From Oegoconia quadripuncta (Eukaryota > Arthropoda > Insecta > Lepidoptera > Autostichidae), in contig OX438753.1 in the NCBI GenBank assembly GCA_949316235.1, positions 22,190,801 through 22,254,800 of the forward strand: DNA of 64,000 nt. Direction: 5' to 3'. Each line of letters starts with the position of its first letter. The first letter of the stretch is position 1. The notes below the pieces were generated by a model. The model did not search any database. It was not told the origin of the DNA and was given only the letters and a program-made list of their open reading frames with translations. Positions 21,290 through 29,427 of the stretch are shown here, in pieces. The position numbers and the translations under genes were made by a program.

Positions 21290-21352
21290 TCGTGATTGCT
21301 TTCCATCAGGTGTCCCGCATGCTCGTTTGCCGCCCTCTCAAATAAAAAAAAA
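21290..21352 (+). other. LINE L-D tail fragment
   Basis: About 60 bp: GATTGCTTTCCATCAGGTG, CGTTTGCCGCCCTCTC and an A-rich tail. This is a severely 5'-truncated insertion. Confidence 0.6.
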
Positions 21353-21524
21353 ATAAAAAAATATCGATTTTTGCTATATAACTTAACGGTTTTAACCGCT
21401 TGCTTTATTCAGAAAATGATGTGAGTAAGAATTATACTCAATAATATATGAAATCTATTCACGTAGTTTGTATCCCTATTTAATACCGCACAACCTGCCT
21501 AGTTCAAATTTACTGTCCTTATTC

Positions 21525-21608
21525 CCAAAGGTTGCGAGGAAGAGATCGCTTTTAGTGACTGTATTTGCTTTTCTGTTGTGCAATAAAGTGTATTTGTATT
21601 GTATTGTA
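21525..21608 (+). other. LINE L-E tail
   Basis: GGAAGAGATCGCTTTTAG, then TTGTGCAATAAAGTG and a TTGTATTGTATTG tail, in plus orientation. Confidence 0.55.
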
Positions 21609-21934
21609 ACATTTTAAACGTTATAAAATGATTACTTATCTCCTGAAACTTTCGCTCTGAAATTCTAAACTTTATTCATATTTTTTTTTTAATTGAGGGT
21701 TTTATCGTAATAAAACGATAAGCCACCCTCATAAAAGCAACAGTCCTTAATAAACTACCAGTAGAGTCAATTCCTTCCACTCATTGAGAGTTTTAGTAGG
21801 TGATATTTTACGATTTTAGTTTATCAGTTGCAGTTGTTTTTGAGTTGATTTTAGATATAGTTTTTTCTTTTTGTTTACTTTTAGTTAATGTTTAAATTTA
21901 TCCATAGATTGACCATATTGTATTGGTAGAGCCA

Positions 21935-22318
21935 CGCTGTAAGCTATTAGCTTGCAGCATGAATGGGCCGGCTCGACCGGGGAAGTACCACCCTCTCGCA
22001 GAAGACCGACGTCTGAGTAGTGGCATTTTGCCACTGCGCTTCGTCCGGTGAGCGAGGGCGCCGGAGGCCCACCTTCCAGTCTCTCTCCAGAATGGTAGCG
22101 GTATTTAAAGAGTTAGTACCCCAGGAGGGTACCAGCACTGCTGGAGAATCCCTCATCGCTCAGGCTGCCCTACTTATTCTGGGGTGGACACCTTCCTCAA
22201 AGGCCGGCAACGCATCTGTGACCCTTTTGGTGTTGAGGGTGTCCATGGGCGGCGGTGATTGCTTTCCATGAGGTGACTCGCATGCTCGTTTGCCGCCCTC
22301 TCATATAAAAAAAAAAAT
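21935..22318 (+). other. LINE L-D-like 3' end
   Basis: This sequence has GGGCCGGCTCGACCGGGGA, then a degenerate segment, AAAGGCCGGCAACGCATC, GGTGATTGCTTTCCATGAG and an A-rich tail. The architecture is that of a very common lepidopteran LINE 3' end, by recall. No open RT frame remains. Confidence 0.65.
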
Positions 22319-22525
22319 AATAATAATTAATTCCTTGGTGGCGGCAACTACTCTACTTGGGGGGGACTGAAAATCAGCAAATCTGCTGAGTCCCTACCTT
22401 TTCATCACAGTTTGACCTAATTTATTCTCAATTAATTACTTGTTAAATTAACTTTGTGGTGAATAAATACCTTTTATTTATTTATTTATTTACATAGTAA
22501 TCTGGCTTCTCCCGATAAGGGAGAG

Positions 22526-22744
22526 TGTACGGGATAGCGAAAAGTAAAATGGACTGTATGAAAACTAACTTGGCTAAATGATCAGGAAAACACGAATATG
22601 AGGTGAGAAAGTAATTATTATTGCAAATAACTAACAACCGAAACAGGAATAATGACAAAATATAACACAATGACAGCCAAAACGTAAAAAATACCAAAGT
22701 CAAACAAAAAAAGAAAATTATAAAAAACCAAGGAGTTTGCTACA
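22526..22744 (-). repeat. 3' LTR of the BEL/Pao element
   Basis: This 219-bp repeat matches 28717-28935 base for base by eye. It is bounded by TG...CA. The preceding GGAGAG is the target duplication. Short open frames here are shared by both LTRs and are by-products of the repeat. Confidence 0.95.
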
Positions 22745-22803
22745 TACCAGCCCCTTGTGCATGAATGCACAAACTAGCCAGGCTAAAAAACCAACAACAA
22801 CCC

Positions 22804-25800
22804 TTAAGCTATTAGCCGGACCAGTTTTTTGGAAGGTCGGCGAAGCAAACCCCCTGCAGTGGCTACGTCCACCACCCTAACTACGCCATCCTTGCCCGGG
22901 AAGGTAGCCGCAACGCGTCCACGTGGCCAAGTTCCTCTTGGCATGCCTTCATCCACAATGAGAACTAAGTCGTCAATATCCAAGGCGCGTTCACCATCGT
23001 CACTGGTCTGTCGAGGTTGCATAGTTGGTAAAATTTCCTTCACCCAACGGTTCCAAAAATGGTCAGCCAATCTGAGAGCCTTCTTCCAATCTTCTCTTCG
23101 TAACAAGTCTCTGTCGTTCAGAGTGTTTGGCAAAATTTGATTTGATGAGGAGCCAATCAAGAAATGGAATGGAGTTAAGCTTTCCTCGTCACCGCTTTCT
23201 ACCGAGACATGACTCAGGGGCCGAGAGTTGACGATTGCCTCAGCTTCAGCCAATAGAGTTAATAGAATTTCTTCCTTGGGCGCTCTTTCACGTAAGGTGG
23301 CGTTTAATGCTACCTTAACACTCCGTACCAGTCTCTCCCAACAACCCCCAAAAAAAGGTGCAGCGGGGGGAATGAAGTGCCATTGAATTGCCCTATTGGC
23401 GGCAAAATCCAAGATTTGAGGCCGGTGGAACTCTGTTAATATCCGATTGGCTCCAACAAAGTTCGTCCCGTTGTCCGAGTATATGGCTTCGGGCGTTCCT
23501 CTTCGGGCTATAAAGCGGCGTATGCTCATAATAGCCGAGTCGGCAGAGAGGTTATGGACGAGCTCTAAATGAATAGCCCTGGACGTCAAACATGTGAACA
23601 GAGCAACATATCGTTTCTCCTGTCTTCGACCAATAGTTACATTGATAGGACCAAAGTAGTCCAAACCAGTGAAAGAAAACGGGCGACGGTGGTGAGCAAG
23701 CCGCTGCGGTGGAAGATCTCCGGTCATTGGGTTCATTGGCTTTGTCTTTCTTATGCGGCAGAACAAACACTGATTAGCCACACTTCGTACCGTGTTGCGC
23801 AAGCGAAGGAGCCAGTACTTTTGCCTGATCTCATTAATGACCATTTCATTATTGGCGTGTCCTGCCTTTCGGTGGTAATATTGCACCAACAAGCGAGCAA
23901 CAGGGTGATGACCATCTAAGAGTACAGGAGATCTGACATCAGTGGCAACATTTTGTACGGCTTTGATCCTCCCAGCTAACCGTAATAACTTGTCTTCTCC
24001 CATCACGGGTGACAATTTCACGAGGCGACTTGTCCTTGGAATTGGTTGTGAATTCGTAACGCACAGGATCTCCGCTCCGAAACTTTGTAACTGCACGCGT
24101 TGCAAAACGTGCCTTTCAGCGGCTTGTATAAACTCGGCTGACAAGGGTATTAAAGTGGTGGACGAAGAAGTAGGCGTACGATGGCGAGCTCCAACAACGG
24201 TGTGGGAGCCGGTAAAACGAATACGATGTAAAACTGAGCGAAACTTAGCCGTAATCTGCAATACGCGGGCGGTGGCGCTAAGTAAACGCACCCAGTCACT
24301 AAAACGACTTAAGTCTGCTGTTACTACCAGATGAACAGCCACTAGCCCAGCAGACTGTTTGCGCTCCTCCTGAACTATTGGCTGACCAGCTGGTTCAACA
24401 GGCCAATCTTTCGGAGAATTTAAAAGAAATGAAGGCCCCGTAAACCATCGGTGGTCCAAATTAAAATGAAGGGGTTTCATACGCGTGGCGTCGTCGGCTA
24501 CGTTCAAGCCGGTTGGGACCCACCTCCAATCCTTCACGCACGAATTCTCAGAAATTTCCCCGATCCGATGGGCCACAAAAGGCTTGAAAGTTCGCGCGTC
24601 GCTTCTAAGCCAACTAAGGACAGTTAACGAATCTGTCCAAAAATATGTGCGAACTGGTTTCTTTACATGAAACTCCTTGATGAATGTTGCAAGGCGAGAT
24701 GCAATCAAGGCAGCTTGCAACTCCAAACGTGGTATTGAAGTTGGTTTTAAAGGTGAAACTCTTGCTTTGCTGCTGATGAGGGCGAGCTTGACGGAACCGT
24801 CTGGATAAAGAAAGCGCCAATAAGCTACACACGCGTAGGCAAGCTCGCTCGCATCAGCAAATACATGCAGCTCTCTATGCAGAGGTTCACCGCCTTCTTT
24901 GGCGTACCAACGTGGAATTGTGATACTCTCTACAGCAGAAAGTTCTTTAAACCATTCATTCCACTTTGACACTTCTGAGGGTGAAAAAGGTGTGTCCCAG
25001 TCAATATGAGATCTCCACGCCTCCTGGAGCAAGATACGCCCTTTTACGACAATTGGACCGAGTAAACCTAATGGGTCGTAAACTTTCATTAGGTGAGACA
25101 ACACTTTTCGTTTATTTAGGGATTCTAAGTTAGCACTATCTAAACCAGATCTAAAACCTATAAAATCCGATAACGGATTCCAAGAAACCCCTAAGGCCTT
25201 GATGTTTGTGGATATACCACCTAGTTGAACTTCCCTAGACTGAGCAGCGCGAAGTTCCTCAGGTATTAGAGCCAACACTTTGTTATTATTGGAGACCCAC
25301 CCACGCATCTCGAAACCAGCTGCGCGGTGAACAGTCACAATATCAGACGCTAATTGTGCGGCCCTGTCAACGTCATCAAAGCTACCTAGGAAGTCATCCA
25401 TGTAATGATCGTAGATGATTGCATGCACTGCCTCTGGATACAAATGTTGATGAAGCATTGCGTTTTTATTTTTTATGTACAAAGCGGAGAATGGACTAGA
25501 AGAAGCGCCAAAAGGAACAGCGGTCATGCGATACTCTTTTATAGGTACCGCACCCTTTGACCTAGCATCGCGCCACAAAAAACGTAATGCGTCCCTGTCC
25601 TGTTCTCGGATTCGTACTTGGGGAAACATTTCTTTAATATCAGCTGTCATGGCGAGACAGCCCTCCCTAAACCGAAAGAGAATGCCTAACAAATTTTCTA
25701 AAAGGTCAGGTCCCTGAAGAAGAAGCGAATTTAACGAAACACCTTGATTAACAGCCGCAGCGTCGTGCACGACCCGCAGTTTACGCTTCTGAGGGTGGTA

Positions 25801-28632
25801 GACTCCAAAGTGCGGTAAGTATAACCTAAACTTTTGCGCAGTCCCGGCTGCGTTAGATTGCTGAGAGTCATTGCCTTTACTGTTTGAGTTAGTGCGGCTT
25901 GAGGTAGAAGGACTATTAACAACACTATTCGTGTCAGGCCTACCATAGTAAGTAGAAGGATCGCATTCTTCAGCATACCCCTTTTCGACCATATTGTCGA
26001 TGAACTTTGCGTAAGCATCAGCAAAATCAGGTTCACGAAGCATTCGCCTCTCTAAACTCAAGAAACGTGAAAGAGCTTGTGGATAACTATCAGGAATGCG
26101 TCTGATATTATCACGCCATGGAAGCCCTACCTCAAATCTACCAGTTGGCAGGCGTTTAGTGGTAGAATCTAAAATCTCAATAGCACGTAAATCTTGTTTA
26201 CTGTGCAATGTCTCGCGCTTACAAATTCCAATAGAGTCTAGTTTGTAATGTTCCTTTATAAGGAGTTCCAAACGTTCGGTTTCCTCGCTGACTAAAAACT
26301 GACAATGATTAACAAATTCAACAGCTCTAGTTCTACCAGACGCCGTTCCATATAACGTCCATCCCAATAAAGTGCGACAAGCCACTGGCTCATTACTGTT
26401 GCCAGAGCGTACCTCTCTTGTTATTGACAGATGCCAGTGCTCGACGCCAATTAAGACAGTAGGTGTAGCAACGTTACATGTTAAAACATCAGTTAAATCG
26501 GATAAGTGTTTATAACACGCCAATGTTTTCCTGGACAGTGATTGTGTATGTAAACCAAGCGATGTCATAGCCCTTGCACGCTTAACCAGATAAATGCCAG
26601 GGGCATGTTTACCACGGATGTGAAAGTCAACGTAAGAAACCTTAGTATTTTTATGTAGACCACCTACACCGTTTACAGTTATGCATTCTTCAGGCCCTGT
26701 TAAACCAATTCGGGTAGCTACACTAGAATCTATCAATGTTGCGGTGCTACCATCGTCAAGCAGCGCATAAGTATCGAAACTACCAGTAGGACCGGAAACA
26801 GTAACTGGTACCACTTTTAAAAAAGAACTATAATGCGCCGACGAAGAAGGTTGCTCGGGTTGGATACCTGTATTAGAAATAATAACGTTTTCGTCTATCG
26901 CATTTCCAGGATGAGTTGAAGTGGATAATGAAGTATCATTAGCAGACACAGTGTTACCTGCATACTGTGCATGGAGAGCCTGCGGCGGCATCAAGAAGTC
27001 CTGCCTACCATGTAAAAGAGGATGGTGACGTAAGGAGCAACCGTTAATCCCACATGGGCTTACTTTGCACGATTTCCACTGATGTGAATTACCACGAAGG
27101 CATTTATAGCAAACCTTATGTTCGCGCAACCAACACCACCTTTCGTCAACCGATAAAGATTTAAAGTCGTTACAAGATTTTACATTGTGGTCTTTTTCAC
27201 AGTAAACACACTCTGTTTTCGAAGTAGTTTTATTTTTGGAATGTGAAACCGAATGAACACTCACGCGTTTCAATTGTTTATTGGTAAATGGAGATACGTT
27301 ATGTTGTTGTGAAGCTAGTGAAAATCCTAAATCAGGGGATAAACCGAATTTTATGTGGCGCTCGTGTTCACGCGTCAAAAATTCAGACAAAATCTCCAAC
27401 TTAGAACGCAATGGATTCGATAAGCTAAAGTCGGACGCGTAGTCGGTCCATCTCATTTTCATGTTAAGGTTTAATTTTCCTAAAATAACATGGAACAGCT
27501 CCGGTGAATATAAATACTCATTTTGATTTAGCAACCTCATAGTAGAAAGACTGTTGCGTACCTTGTTTGAAATAGTACTTAGCTCTCTGAGCTCATTGCC
27601 CAGACGCGGCAGTGACCTTAACATCTGAACCTCGCTGAAGACGATCATTTCAGGGCACGCGAAGCTTCGCTCCAGAGCGCGCATGATCTCTTCGGGATCC
27701 TCTGCAGAGACGAGAAGCGAAGCAACGGCCTCTCGTGCGGGACCACGGAGCGCGTTTTGTAAACGCGCCACGTTCTCTACAGGGGAATAAGAAGGTTTTG
27801 AAATATCGAACAACTTTTTAAACTGTAGCCACTGCGACGCATTGCCAGCAAATGTAAATAAATCTATTTTGGGCTTCCTAGGCCTATCTTGAGCTGTAGC
27901 CAAAGCTTTAGCTGCTACAGCTGTGTCAGCTATGACTTGCAGCAGCAAAGGAGAAGTATTAGTGTTGTTGCCACCGATGTCCGCATGGTGACGTTTACCA
28001 TCAGAGCCCGCGTGAGAGGGTGGTGGTGCGGCAACCACCTGCCGGAGCGAATGGGAAACGATACCGGTTTGCATTGGATACGAGAGGTGTGCTGCTAATT
28101 GTGAAGCAGCAGCCTGAGGTGTCACCGGCGCAAAGGCCGAATGACCAGGCTGTGGGACCTCTAGAAGATTATCCTGGTTGTCATTATTGTTAGCAATACT
28201 TTGTACCCACTGTTGTGTCCTGCTCATACGAGTAGAGCTGTGCCTACTTCGCCTGCTACCTTCATTGTCCGCATCAGCATCAATTTGCTCGAGCTCGGCG
28301 CGGTATTCTGCATCTTCGACTTCCGCGAGTTGTTGCTCGAGCTGCTGCGAGAACTGTTGCTGTTGCTCAGCAAACGCTTTGATGCGTTCGTACTGCCGGC
28401 GCTTGTGAGCGGCCTCTGCGGCAGCCTTACGCGCCTTCATCGTCGAGGACGAGCAACATGCATTTGATTGCGCGGAGCGCATGCTGCCAGCAACGTGATC
28501 ACCGTCACCTGCACAGACTCTAGCAGAGACTAATTGTGGTGCCGCGTGAGTATGAGATGAAGGATCGGCTTGAGATGTGGTAGGATTGACATTATGAGAT
28601 GCCATGACTCTACTCTTACTACTCGTGATCAT
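22804..28632 (-). CDS. BEL/Pao Gag-Pol polyprotein, 1942 aa, uninterrupted
   Basis: This polyprotein would supply capsid, protease, reverse transcriptase, RNase H and integrase for cytoplasmic virus-like particles. Visible order: a Q/E-rich probable coiled coil (about 70-115), a DUF1759-type Gag region (about 255-430), three Cys/His clusters (about 470-535; CVYCEKDHNVKSC, CYKCLRGNSHQWKSC and a degenerate third), and an aspartic protease with DDGST near 626. RT follows with YMDD near 1077-1080, then RNase H with FADAS near 1258 and WTDS near 1333. Integrase has an HHCC-type finger near 1590-1620 and an acidic triad at about D1658, D1720 and E1766. A DUF5641-like tail ends the protein. Length and order match the BEL/Pao superfamily. 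The first ATG (28632) is followed by a second in-frame one (about 28605), so the true start is uncertain. All catalytic motifs I looked for are present and there are no internal stops. Confidence 0.95.
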   Translation of the reverse strand: MITSSKSRVMASHNVNPTTSQADPSSHTHAAPQLVSARVCAGDGDHVAGSMRSAQSNACCSSSTMKARKAAAEAAHKRRQYERIKAFAEQQQQFSQQLEQQLAEVEDAEYRAELEQIDADADNEGSRRSRHSSTRMSRTQQWVQSIANNNDNQDNLLEVPQPGHSAFAPVTPQAAASQLAAHLSYPMQTGIVSHSLRQVVAAPPPSHAGSDGKRHHADIGGNNTNTSPLLLQVIADTAVAAKALATAQDRPRKPKIDLFTFAGNASQWLQFKKLFDISKPSYSPVENVARLQNALRGPAREAVASLLVSAEDPEEIMRALERSFACPEMIVFSEVQMLRSLPRLGNELRELSTISNKVRNSLSTMRLLNQNEYLYSPELFHVILGKLNLNMKMRWTDYASDFSLSNPLRSKLEILSEFLTREHERHIKFGLSPDLGFSLASQQHNVSPFTNKQLKRVSVHSVSHSKNKTTSKTECVYCEKDHNVKSCNDFKSLSVDERWCWLREHKVCYKCLRGNSHQWKSCKVSPCGINGCSLRHHPLLHGRQDFLMPPQALHAQYAGNTVSANDTSLSTSTHPGNAIDENVIISNTGIQPEQPSSSAHYSSFLKVVPVTVSGPTGSFDTYALLDDGSTATLIDSSVATRIGLTGPEECITVNGVGGLHKNTKVSYVDFHIRGKHAPGIYLVKRARAMTSLGLHTQSLSRKTLACYKHLSDLTDVLTCNVATPTVLIGVEHWHLSITREVRSGNSNEPVACRTLLGWTLYGTASGRTRAVEFVNHCQFLVSEETERLELLIKEHYKLDSIGICKRETLHSKQDLRAIEILDSTTKRLPTGRFEVGLPWRDNIRRIPDSYPQALSRFLSLERRMLREPDFADAYAKFIDNMVEKGYAEECDPSTYYGRPDTNSVVNSPSTSSRTNSNSKGNDSQQSNAAGTAQKFRLYLPHFGVYHPQKRKLRVVHDAAAVNQGVSLNSLLLQGPDLLENLLGILFRFREGCLAMTADIKEMFPQVRIREQDRDALRFLWRDARSKGAVPIKEYRMTAVPFGASSSPFSALYIKNKNAMLHQHLYPEAVHAIIYDHYMDDFLGSFDDVDRAAQLASDIVTVHRAAGFEMRGWVSNNNKVLALIPEELRAAQSREVQLGGISTNIKALGVSWNPLSDFIGFRSGLDSANLESLNKRKVLSHLMKVYDPLGLLGPIVVKGRILLQEAWRSHIDWDTPFSPSEVSKWNEWFKELSAVESITIPRWYAKEGGEPLHRELHVFADASELAYACVAYWRFLYPDGSVKLALISSKARVSPLKPTSIPRLELQAALIASRLATFIKEFHVKKPVRTYFWTDSLTVLSWLRSDARTFKPFVAHRIGEISENSCVKDWRWVPTGLNVADDATRMKPLHFNLDHRWFTGPSFLLNSPKDWPVEPAGQPIVQEERKQSAGLVAVHLVVTADLSRFSDWVRLLSATARVLQITAKFRSVLHRIRFTGSHTVVGARHRTPTSSSTTLIPLSAEFIQAAERHVLQRVQLQSFGAEILCVTNSQPIPRTSRLVKLSPVMGEDKLLRLAGRIKAVQNVATDVRSPVLLDGHHPVARLLVQYYHRKAGHANNEMVINEIRQKYWLLRLRNTVRSVANQCLFCRIRKTKPMNPMTGDLPPQRLAHHRRPFSFTGLDYFGPINVTIGRRQEKRYVALFTCLTSRAIHLELVHNLSADSAIMSIRRFIARRGTPEAIYSDNGTNFVGANRILTEFHRPQILDFAANRAIQWHFIPPAAPFFGGCWERLVRSVKVALNATLRERAPKEEILLTLLAEAEAIVNSRPLSHVSVESGDEESLTPFHFLIGSSSNQILPNTLNDRDLLRREDWKKALRLADHFWNRWVKEILPTMQPRQTSDDGERALDIDDLVLIVDEGMPRGTWPRGRVAATFPGKDGVVRVVDVATAGGLLRRPSKKLVRLIA

Positions 28633-28699
28633 GAGAAAACTAGACCTTATATGTGATAATTATGTACTTACTAAAAATAATAGGTGAAAATTTGTATTA

Positions 28700-28713
28700 C
28701 CGTCGATGGACCA
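28700..28713 (-). promoter_or_regulatory. Candidate primer-binding site
   Basis: On the plus strand this reads like a tRNA 3' end finishing in CCA. On the element strand it starts TGG, three bases after the 5' LTR, the usual position for minus-strand DNA priming. I could not assign the tRNA species. Confidence 0.55.
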
Positions 28714-28716
28714 AAA

Positions 28717-28935
28717 TGTACGGGATAGCGAAAAGTAAAATGGACTGTATGAAAACTAACTTGGCTAAATGATCAGGAAAACACGAATATGAGGTGAGAA
28801 AGTAATTATTATTGCAAATAACTAACAACCGAAACAGGAATAATGACAAAATATAACACAATGACAGCCAAAACGTAAAAAATACCAAAGTCAAACAAAA
28901 AAAGAAAATTATAAAAAACCAAGGAGTTTGCTACA
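28717..28935 (-). repeat. 5' LTR of the BEL/Pao element
   Basis: This is the upstream LTR, because the element reads right to left. It should hold the element promoter and RNA start. The primer-binding-like site lies immediately inside it at 28700-28713. Confidence 0.95.
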
Positions 28936-28936
28936 G

Positions 28937-29341
28937 GAGAGGCCTAGGATATTATTTACATATCCTATGGTAAACCTTAATCATACTTTTGGTTATTCAC
29001 ATTGCTTATCAAGTGATGAAAATAACTATATCCATAATTTGAATAGGTTACAAACTAATATGATATCCTATAATGACAAATTTAAATTTTTTGACACTAA
29101 TAAGTTTATTAGGAATCTTGTTTTAACGAAAGATAAACTATATCTTTCAAAATATTATATAAAACAATTGGCTATGTTGTTAGCCTATAATTTACCTATT
29201 TATACGATACCAGTCAATGGTAGATCCTTTTTTGTAATGGAGGGCCCTTCTAGGGGTATCAAATCACCTATTATTTATAATAATAGGGATGTGACTCCTG
29301 CTGAGACGAGGGACTTAGAGCAGTCTCGATATTTAAACTAG
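28937..29341 (+). pseudogene. LINE L-A ORF1, C-terminal fragment
   Basis: About 134 codons stay open from the LTR junction to a TAG at 29339-29341. The apparent start upstream lies inside the BEL LTR and is artificial. I recognise no RNA-binding motif such as a CCHC knuckle in this part. The frame continues for about 10 codons on the other side of the LTR insertion (22494-22525). ORF1 proteins of LINEs usually bind the element RNA. The ORF2 frame opens at 29305, overlapping the ORF1 end by about 37 nt. Confidence 0.6.
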
Positions 29342-29427
29342 GTAAAAAGACAAAAGAAAAGCCAAATCGACTTACAATATTTCATCAAAATATTCAGTGC
29401 TTTTCTGGCAAAGAACTAGAAATAGAG

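Larger units (their letters stand above)
22526..28935 (-). mobile_element. Full-length BEL/Pao LTR retrotransposon, apparently intact
   Basis: The element is 6410 bp and lies on the minus strand. Two 219-bp terminal repeats (22526-22744 and 28717-28935) begin TGTA and end TACA, and I see no difference between them. The 6-bp target duplication GGAGAG is present on both sides (22520-22525 and 28936-28941). A single open Gag-Pol frame fills the interior. A tRNA-3'-end-like stretch ending CCA (28700-28713) lies 3 nt inside the 5' LTR and fits a primer-binding site. A purine-rich AAGGGG (minus strand) lies just inside the 3' LTR. Identical LTRs, an open frame and a clean target duplication point to a recent insertion. 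It sits inside ORF1 of the LINE that continues at 28936. Confidence 0.95.

Noticed and set aside
22482..22703. 73-aa minus-strand ORF with a hydrophobic stretch, duplicated at 28697
   Set aside because: It lies inside the BEL/Pao LTR and appears twice only because the LTR is repeated.
23552..28467. Many plus- and minus-strand ORFs of 60-130 codons
   Set aside because: Out-of-frame shadows of the Gag-Pol polyprotein.
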